A stretch of 11,569 nucleotides of DNA from an uncultured bacterium (GTDB lineage Bacteria; Cloacimonadota; Cloacimonadia; Cloacimonadales; Cloacimonadaceae). Positions within the stretch are counted from its first letter, which is position 1, and every line of letters starts with the position of its first letter. Shown here piece after piece: positions 7,039 to 11,569 of the stretch. The stretch covers positions 1 through 11,569 of the forward strand of contig CALDSN010000162.1 in the NCBI GenBank assembly GCA_937924555.1, read 5' to 3'. A program made the position numbers and the translations under genes. Under the pieces are notes generated by a model. The model was not told where the DNA came from and did not search any database. It worked only from the letters and a program-made list of their open reading frames with translations.

Positions 7039-8328
7039 CTACAACTTCTTTACATACGATTCTTCCGCAAGAATCTGCTTGAATTTGGCATTGGCATCAT
7101 CGAGAGCTTGTTTAGGGGTTTGGTCATCTCGCATTGCTTTTTCTAAGAACCCTTTCAGTTCTGGTCTGGCTTTGAACCATGCAGGGATTTGGGGCTCGTA
7201 AACTGCTGAATCCAATTGCTGATATATCCCTTGGAACTGAGGGTATTCTTTAAGGAAGTTTTGTAGCGTAGGGGAATTCATAGCACTCTTTCGCACGGGC
7301 ATGTAGCAAGTCTTTGCACTCCATTTCGCTGTCTGCTCGGTGTCGGTAAACCACTTGATAAATTCCCAAGCAGCTTGTTCGCGCTTTCTGTCCCCGCTCT
7401 TGAAGATAACTATGTTAGCTCCGCTTACTGCACTTTTATTTGTCTTGTGGATAGGCAGAGGTGCATAACCGATATTGAAGTTTATTGGTTGTTGTTTCAT
7501 ATGAACGATGGACACACTTGAGCCTTCATACATGGCTACCAAGCCTGCCAGAAAGTCATTTTGCCCCTCGTATTCACGCACCATATACACGGTTTTGTCT
7601 TTAATCAATAAATCCGTTAAGTAGCTGAGAGCTTCGATTCCTTCAGGACTGTTAATGATGGGTTGGTTGTTTGCGTCCAAGATAGTCCCACCTGCTTGGT
7701 GAAGAAGATTAATGAACTGCCATTCGTTAACATTGAAGTTGGTGCCAAAGGCATCTGGCTTACCATCTTTGTTTGTGTCTCTTGTAAGCTTCTTGCAATA
7801 GTCTCTGAATTCTTCCCAAGTTGCAGGGAACTTGTTTGGATCAAGCCCGGCTCGATAGAAGTCATCTTTGTTATAGAAATAGGCACGCACACTCTTGTTG
7901 AAGGGAAAGGAATATATAGTGCCGTTAAAGGTGTTGGACTTCAAAAAAACGGGATATATGTCATCAAGGCTCTTTGGATCAAAGTTCTTGTCTTCCTTCA
8001 TCAGTTCATCGTAACTGCAGAGAACACCTGCTTCAATGTACTTGGATGTCCAGGATTCGAAAACCTGAGCAATATCAGGTTGCTTTTTTGCTTGGATGGA
8101 AGCCATCAATTTCTGCGACAATGCCGTATAACTGCTGATGGGATTAGCTACAACCTCAATATCCTCATGTGTTCGGTTAAACTCGCGTATCATTTCGTTC
8201 AAAGTATCGCCCAAAGGACCGCTTAATCCATGCCAAAAGGTAACCTTTACTTTATCGGACTTAAGGGCACTTTTACAACCGCCAAGCAGTGCTAACAGAA
8301 TTAGTATCAGAACAATGAACCTGCGCAT
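7039..8328 (-). CDS. ABC transporter carbohydrate-binding lipoprotein (family 1 extracellular solute-binding protein, UgpB-like)
   Basis: This protein (429 residues) would bind a sugar or sugar-phosphate outside the cytoplasmic membrane and deliver it to an ABC permease. The signal peptide MRRFIVLILILLALLGGC ends in a lipobox L-G-G-C at Cys18. The mature part opens with VKVTFWHGLSGPLGDTLNEM, typical of family 1 solute-binding proteins and closest in flavour to UgpB (glycerol-3-phosphate) and maltose-type binders. Other family hallmarks are PDIAQVFE, GTIYSFPFNKSVRAYFYNKDD, PATWEEFRDYCKKL, an FGTNFN/EWQF segment and AAWEFIKWFTD. The usual length is 400-450 residues. Start 8328 is supported by AGGAG (8334-8338) five bases upstream. 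No permease or ATPase gene adjoins it: downstream is a tRNA and upstream a divergent signalling operon. The partners must therefore be elsewhere in the genome. The exact ligand cannot be called. Confidence 0.92.
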   Translation of the reverse strand: MRRFIVLILILLALLGGCKSALKSDKVKVTFWHGLSGPLGDTLNEMIREFNRTHEDIEVVANPISSYTALSQKLMASIQAKKQPDIAQVFESWTSKYIEAGVLCSYDELMKEDKNFDPKSLDDIYPVFLKSNTFNGTIYSFPFNKSVRAYFYNKDDFYRAGLDPNKFPATWEEFRDYCKKLTRDTNKDGKPDAFGTNFNVNEWQFINLLHQAGGTILDANNQPIINSPEGIEALSYLTDLLIKDKTVYMVREYEGQNDFLAGLVAMYEGSSVSIVHMKQQPINFNIGYAPLPIHKTNKSAVSGANIVIFKSGDRKREQAAWEFIKWFTDTEQTAKWSAKTCYMPVRKSAMNSPTLQNFLKEYPQFQGIYQQLDSAVYEPQIPAWFKARPELKGFLEKAMRDDQTPKQALDDANAKFKQILAEESYVKKL

Positions 8329-8388
8329 TATAGCTCCTATTTTACCCGTTTAAAACAGGTTTTGATGTCTTGTTTATTCATTTTTGCC

Positions 8389-8416
8389 ATTAAACTTGGC
8401 TTAGCGATAAAGTCAA
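8389..8416 (-). promoter_or_regulatory. Probable sigma70-type promoter of the sugar-binding protein gene
   Basis: On the - strand, TTGACT (8411-8416) and TTTAAT (8389-8394) are 16 bases apart and each matches the consensus at five of six positions. Transcription would begin near 8382, giving a leader of about 54 bases before the start at 8328. The promoter lies between the gene and the structured repeat at 8438-8500. Confidence 0.5.
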
Positions 8417-8437
8417 TTGATTTCTTCTTGGTATCAC

Positions 8438-8500
8438 TACGCTATCAATGCGGACTCATTGCGGACTTTGTCCGTATTAAGTACGCATTGATAGCGTATT
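8438..8500. repeat. Structured intergenic repeat, copy 2 (long near-perfect hairpin)
   Basis: A perfect 15-base inverted repeat, TACGCTATCAATGCG (8438-8452) with its complement at 8484-8498, encloses a second stem with apex CGGAC-TTT-GTCCG (8462-8474). The whole unit can fold as one hairpin with few mismatches. TGCGGACT occurs twice with an 11-base period (8449 and 8460), so the right-hand GTCCG could pair with either. It is homologous to 143-205 with compensatory differences in the stem. It sits between the divergent promoters of the binding-protein gene and the signalling operon. It has no T-run, so it is not a simple terminator. A REP-like or MITE-like element is the most likely explanation. 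Confidence 0.75.
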
Positions 8501-8535
8501 TAGAACATGGACATATCATGGTAACTTGAATTGGC

Positions 8536-8562
8536 TTGACACCATTAAAGAAAATATACAAT
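8536..8562 (+). promoter_or_regulatory. Possible sigma70-type promoter of the signalling operon
   Basis: TTGACA (8536-8541) is a perfect -35 box and TACAAT (8557-8562) a 5/6 -10 box. The spacer is short at 15 bases; an alternative CAATAT gives 17 but matches less well. A start near 8570 would leave a leader of about 50 bases before ATG 8621. The A/T-rich context fits, but the exact -10 is uncertain. Confidence 0.4.
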
Positions 8563-8620
8563 ATAGCTGTATCACTTGGTTAGAAGTGGTAAAGCATAAT
8601 ATATCAAGGTGTTGAGGTTA

Positions 8621-8977
8621 ATGAAGAAACGCATATTAGTAGTAGATGATGAAAGAAATATACGCACCACTCTCACTCTCAGTTTGAGAAGTGAAGAGGT
8701 GGATGTTGATTGTGTCGTAAGTGGGGAAGAAGCATTAGAGCGTCTTGTTATGTATCCTTATGACTTGGTGTTACTTGATCTTCGCTTACCGGGGATGAGC
8801 GGCTTGGAATTGATAGAGAAACTAAAAGAACTTGATGTAGCATCCAAAATAGTGGTTATTTCTGCGCATGGCACCATAGATATTGCCGTTAAGATGCTTA
8901 AAGCAGGAGCATTGGATTTTATAGAGAAACCTTTTGCCCCGGATGATATCCGACATATAGTAAACCGATACATATGA
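8621..8977 (+). CDS. Stand-alone response regulator receiver protein (CheY-like)
   Basis: This single receiver domain (118 residues) has no output domain. It should be phosphorylated on Asp53 (LLDLRLPG) by the kinase encoded next. The acidic pocket Asp9-Asp10 (VVDDE), the switch residue Ser81 (VISAHGT) and Lys103 (EKPF) are all present, and the alpha4-beta5 sequence is of the NtrC-receiver type. The likely start is ATG 8621, which gives the canonical MKKRILVVDD N-terminus; GAGG (8614-8617) lies only three bases upstream, while AAGGTG (8606-8611) is nine bases off. A GTG at 8609 is the alternative and adds four residues. The stop overlaps the kinase start as ATGA, so the two are translationally coupled. 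With no output domain it probably acts by contact with another protein, or as a phosphate sink or relay. Confidence 0.92.
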   Translation: MKKRILVVDDERNIRTTLTLSLRSEEVDVDCVVSGEEALERLVMYPYDLVLLDLRLPGMSGLELIEKLKELDVASKIVVISAHGTIDIAVKMLKAGALDFIEKPFAPDDIRHIVNRYI

Positions 8978-10830
8978 ACCTTATTCCCCAATTCACAAGA
9001 AAGAGCATTCAGGCAAAAATGTTTGCCGGCTTCATTACCATCCTTCTGCTTCTTATCGCTGTAGTGGCGGTTTCATATACAATTATCATCAGGTTGGGAA
9101 AGGCGAGCGAGCAGATATTAAAAATGAATTACAACAGCATTATAGCTTCGGTGGAGATGCTCGATGATTTGGAGAGTATCCATCGTGAGTACATAAGTTA
9201 TTCTGTTGTGTCTAACCCAAGAAATGACATGAAGCTTGCAGATGCGCATAATTCATTTGCCATGTGGCTGGGAAGATCTATCGACAATATTACCGAAGAG
9301 GGAGAAAAAGAAGCTCTTGCTGATATAGAAAGATTGTTTAACATCTATACAAACCAAATGCATGCATATAAGTACGAAGATATGAACCTGCAGCAGAGAA
9401 GCTCGCTGGATTCTCTACGCATCCAGATAAAAGAGAAATGCTTAACCCTTTTGCAGATTAACCAGAAAGCCATGTTCTCTAAAAGCCTTACCGCACAAAA
9501 TATCTCCAAGCGCGGAAGTGCGACATTGCTTATCGTTGCTGTGTTGGTAATGATATTAGGGATACTGATGAGCTGGGGTTTGTCCCGGAGAATCGTACGC
9601 CCTATCTTACTGCTAAAGGAAGCAACGAATAAGCTGGCTGTTGGTGATTATAGCATGCATCTAAAACCTGAAAGTGAGGATGAACTGGGTATTCTCACCA
9701 CCGAGTTTGATATCATGGCAACGAAACTCCATAGCTTCAACGAACTGAATGTTAAAAAGATCATTGAAGAGCAACAGAAGATTGAAGCTATCTTTGCCAA
9801 TATTGAAGATGGGATATTCTTTGTAGGCTTAGATTACTCTATACTCGATGCCAATCAACCCGCTCTTGATGCATTTAACTTAAAAAGAAAGGACGTGATT
9901 GGGCGTCACTTTTTGGAGATTATAAAGCAGAATACACTCTTTGATGACTTGAAGATATGTATGGAGACTCAGAGCCCCAAGGTTTATTCCGAAAGCAACA
10001 ATCAACTAACTATAAAGCATAAAGATAAGCAGGAGTACTTCGAGTACACGTTCACTCCAATCATCGCCCAAAATAAAGAGCTCCTGGGAGTAATGTTCCT
10101 GCTGAAAGACATCACTAATCTGAAAAACCTTGATCGTCTGAAAAGCGAATTTGTAATGATCGTATCGCATGAATTGAAGACACCGCTAACAAGCCTCAGC
10201 ATGAGCATAGACTTGATAAAAGAGTCTTTGGGCGAAACTGCTAGGAAAGAGGACATAGAGCTGATATCAATAGCCAAAGAAGAGATAACACGGTTAAAAC
10301 TGTTGATAAGCGACCTGCTGGACTTATCAAAGATCGAAGCCGGTAAGATAGATATGCACTTTGCCGTTGCCTATCCAGACCAAGTGCTTGAATCAGTATC
10401 ACATTATTTCAAGACATTAGTAGAAGAGAAGGAAATTGAACTTGGGACTGAATGTAGCACAGATATCGGGGGAATCTGGTGCGATGAGGAAAAACTGATG
10501 TTGGTGTTCTCAAATCTGGTGTCTAATGCGATAAAAGCAATTGGTACCAAGGGTAGAATTCTTCTTTCTGCAGAGAAATCTGGGAGTTACGCTGTGTTTT
10601 GCGTTAAAGATAGCGGTGTAGGCATCCCCCTAGCATATCAAAATAGGATATTCGATAGGTTTGTACAAGTCCAAGATCACAAGTCATCCGGAGGAACAGG
10701 TTTAGGGTTAACCATTAGTAAAGAAATAATCCGTGCACACGGTGGAAGTATATGGGTGGAATCGGAACAAGGAAATGGAGCTGCATTCTTCTTTACAATC
10801 CCCCTGGAGACTTCTCAAATAATCAAATAG
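8974..10830 (+). CDS. Membrane sensor histidine kinase (HAMP-PAS-HisKA-HATPase)
   Basis: This 618-residue inner-membrane sensor kinase would autophosphorylate on His399 and pass phosphate to one or both receivers of the operon. TM1 is at about 17-40, followed by an extracytoplasmic, mostly helical sensor region (about 41-180) like four-helix-bundle ligand domains. TM2 is at about 182-204. HAMP spans about 205-258 and starts RRIVRPI. A PAS domain spans about 268-385, with IFANIEDGIFFV at its start. HisKA follows with VSHELKTPLTSL, then a HATPase_c domain with N-box NLVSNAIKA (Asn518), G1 DSGVGI (546-551) and G2 GGTGLGL (573-579). All catalytic motifs are intact. Its ATG overlaps the upstream receiver stop by four bases. 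The signal is unknown; nothing in the sensor region identifies a ligand. Confidence 0.95.
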   Translation: MNLIPQFTRKSIQAKMFAGFITILLLLIAVVAVSYTIIIRLGKASEQILKMNYNSIIASVEMLDDLESIHREYISYSVVSNPRNDMKLADAHNSFAMWLGRSIDNITEEGEKEALADIERLFNIYTNQMHAYKYEDMNLQQRSSLDSLRIQIKEKCLTLLQINQKAMFSKSLTAQNISKRGSATLLIVAVLVMILGILMSWGLSRRIVRPILLLKEATNKLAVGDYSMHLKPESEDELGILTTEFDIMATKLHSFNELNVKKIIEEQQKIEAIFANIEDGIFFVGLDYSILDANQPALDAFNLKRKDVIGRHFLEIIKQNTLFDDLKICMETQSPKVYSESNNQLTIKHKDKQEYFEYTFTPIIAQNKELLGVMFLLKDITNLKNLDRLKSEFVMIVSHELKTPLTSLSMSIDLIKESLGETARKEDIELISIAKEEITRLKLLISDLLDLSKIEAGKIDMHFAVAYPDQVLESVSHYFKTLVEEKEIELGTECSTDIGGIWCDEEKLMLVFSNLVSNAIKAIGTKGRILLSAEKSGSYAVFCVKDSGVGIPLAYQNRIFDRFVQVQDHKSSGGTGLGLTISKEIIRAHGGSIWVESEQGNGAAFFFTIPLETSQIIK

Positions 10831-10846
10831 TATAGGAGTTAGCGAT

Positions 10847-11509
10847 ATGTATAATGCCAAGATACTAATTGTGGATGATGAGATTAACATCCTGAAGACT
10901 ATCAAGATTGCATTAGCCCAGTCTGATTATCTGATAGATGATGCATATGATGGTCAGACCGCTTGCGATAAGATAGCTGCAAATAAGTATGATTGCATCC
11001 TGCTGGATATGCGTTTGCCCGATATAGACGGGCTGGAAATACTACGCAGACATAGTCCTGAGAACGTTATTCTCATCACAGCTCATGGAACTATTGAGAA
11101 TGCGGTTGAAGCGATGAAGCTGGGCTGTGTTGATTTTATAAGAAAGCCCTTTGAACCTGAAGTAATACGAGAAGCTATACATAGTGTTCTGGTTAGGAAG
11201 CAGGTTGCCATGGAGAGTTCGCTTGAATTTGATTCCTATATCCAAGCTGCAAAACTGGAAGTAAGTCAACACCAATATCGAAAGGCAAAAGATTTGATTA
11301 TGAAAGCACTGGAGTTGAAGCCAAACAGCGCAGAAGCGTTTAACTTTCTTGGCGTAATGCACGAGATTCTTGGTGATGTTTCAAAAGCACTAACTGCTTA
11401 TCGAACTGCTGTGACTTTGGATTCTGAGTATATGCCGGCAAAGGATAATCTTAAGAGGGTGATCGGATTGGATACAGAATCAGGAATCATTATTGGGACA
11501 GAGCTATGA
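10847..11509 (+). CDS. Response regulator with C-terminal TPR repeats (REC-TPR)
   Basis: This 220-residue protein has an N-terminal receiver (about 3-118) followed by two tetratricopeptide-like repeats at about 128-161 and 162-195. The receiver has Asp10-Asp11, phosphoacceptor Asp54 (LLDMRLPD), Thr78 (LITAHGT) and Lys100 (RKPF), so it should be phosphorylatable. The TPR part shows the spacing of small and aromatic residues (YRKAKDLIMKALELKPNSAE, then AFNFLGVMHEILGDVSKALT). TPRs bind proteins, so the output is likely a phosphorylation-controlled interaction and not DNA binding; no HTH or AAA+ domain is present. AGGAG (10834-10838) lies eight bases before the ATG. It begins 16 bases after the kinase stop and overlaps the following TrkA-like gene by ATGA, placing all four genes in one operon. 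A partner for the TPRs cannot be named. Confidence 0.9.
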   Translation: MYNAKILIVDDEINILKTIKIALAQSDYLIDDAYDGQTACDKIAANKYDCILLDMRLPDIDGLEILRRHSPENVILITAHGTIENAVEAMKLGCVDFIRKPFEPEVIREAIHSVLVRKQVAMESSLEFDSYIQAAKLEVSQHQYRKAKDLIMKALELKPNSAEAFNFLGVMHEILGDVSKALTAYRTAVTLDSEYMPAKDNLKRVIGLDTESGIIIGTEL

Positions 11510-11569
11510 AATCCAAATATATCATAATTATTGGGTGTGGAACTCTAGGTTCTACCTTGGCAAACCAGC
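11506..11569 (+). CDS. TrkA-like NAD-binding K+ uptake regulator, N-terminal fragment (cut by window end)
   Basis: An ATG at 11506 overlaps the stop of the REC-TPR gene (ATGA). It opens a frame that stays open to the window end: 21 codons, starting MKSKYIIIIGCGTLGSTLA. This is the first strand and glycine-rich loop (GxGxxG) of a Rossmann fold, in the form seen in TrkA/KtrA regulators of potassium uptake, which bind NAD(H) and gate the membrane channel. Many dehydrogenases start similarly, so the family call rests on the GCGxxGxxLA pattern at the very N-terminus. Being coupled to the signalling genes suggests that K+ homeostasis is functionally tied to this two-component system. Confidence 0.7.
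   Translation, partial: MKSKYIIIIGCGTLGSTLANQ

Noticed and set aside
7663..8226. 187-residue + strand frame within the sugar-binding protein gene.
   Set aside because: It is antisense to a gene with a clear signal peptide and family motifs; no ribosome binding site or domain is visible.

Overview
The window looks like the start of a raw assembly contig from an anaerobic, fermentative Gram-negative bacterium. My best guess is candidate phylum Cloacimonadota (Cloacimonetes) or a relative. This rests on an [FeFe]-hydrogenase maturase, a very large secreted C25-family (gingipain-like) protein ending in a PNPFNP-type FlgD/T9SS-like C-terminal domain, two lipoproteins with clear lipoboxes, and good AGGAG ribosome binding sites. 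The taxonomy is inferred from gene style, not from a marker gene. The first 43 bases are not biological: they are an Illumina TruSeq index adapter left on the contig end.

Left part (44-2091, + strand). A leader of about 375 bases holds one copy of a structured intergenic repeat and two small hairpins. It is followed by a short gene for a TM1266-type putative regulator of the iron-only hydrogenase system, which starts at 420 and overlaps hydG by 17 bases. HydG makes the CO/CN-bearing iron unit of the H-cluster, so this is a hydrogenase maturation operon cut off on its left by the contig end.

Middle (2092-6784). A hairpin separates hydG from a convergent lipoprotein of the endonuclease/exonuclease/phosphatase superfamily on the - strand. 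Divergent from it is the 1172-residue C25-like exported protein. Its fold and Cys block are recognisable, but the position of the catalytic His holds Trp. A strong rho-independent terminator closes this gene.

Right-middle (6785-8620). A tRNA-Gly(CCC) gene and a lone ABC-type carbohydrate-binding lipoprotein lie on the - strand. The intergenic region upstream of the binding protein carries a second, diverged copy of the structured repeat, flanked by plausible promoters pointing both ways. The 6726-7038 gap between protein genes holds only the terminator, the tRNA and a possible tRNA promoter.

Right end (8621-11569, + strand). A tightly packed signalling operon holds a stand-alone receiver protein, a membrane histidine kinase (HAMP-PAS-HisKA-HATPase), a second receiver fused to TPR repeats, and the first 21 codons of a TrkA-like NAD-binding K+ uptake regulator. 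The joints are ATGA overlap, 16-base gap, ATGA overlap. None of the visible regulators has a DNA-binding domain, so the output is probably through protein contacts. The TrkA-like gene suggests ion homeostasis as a possible target.
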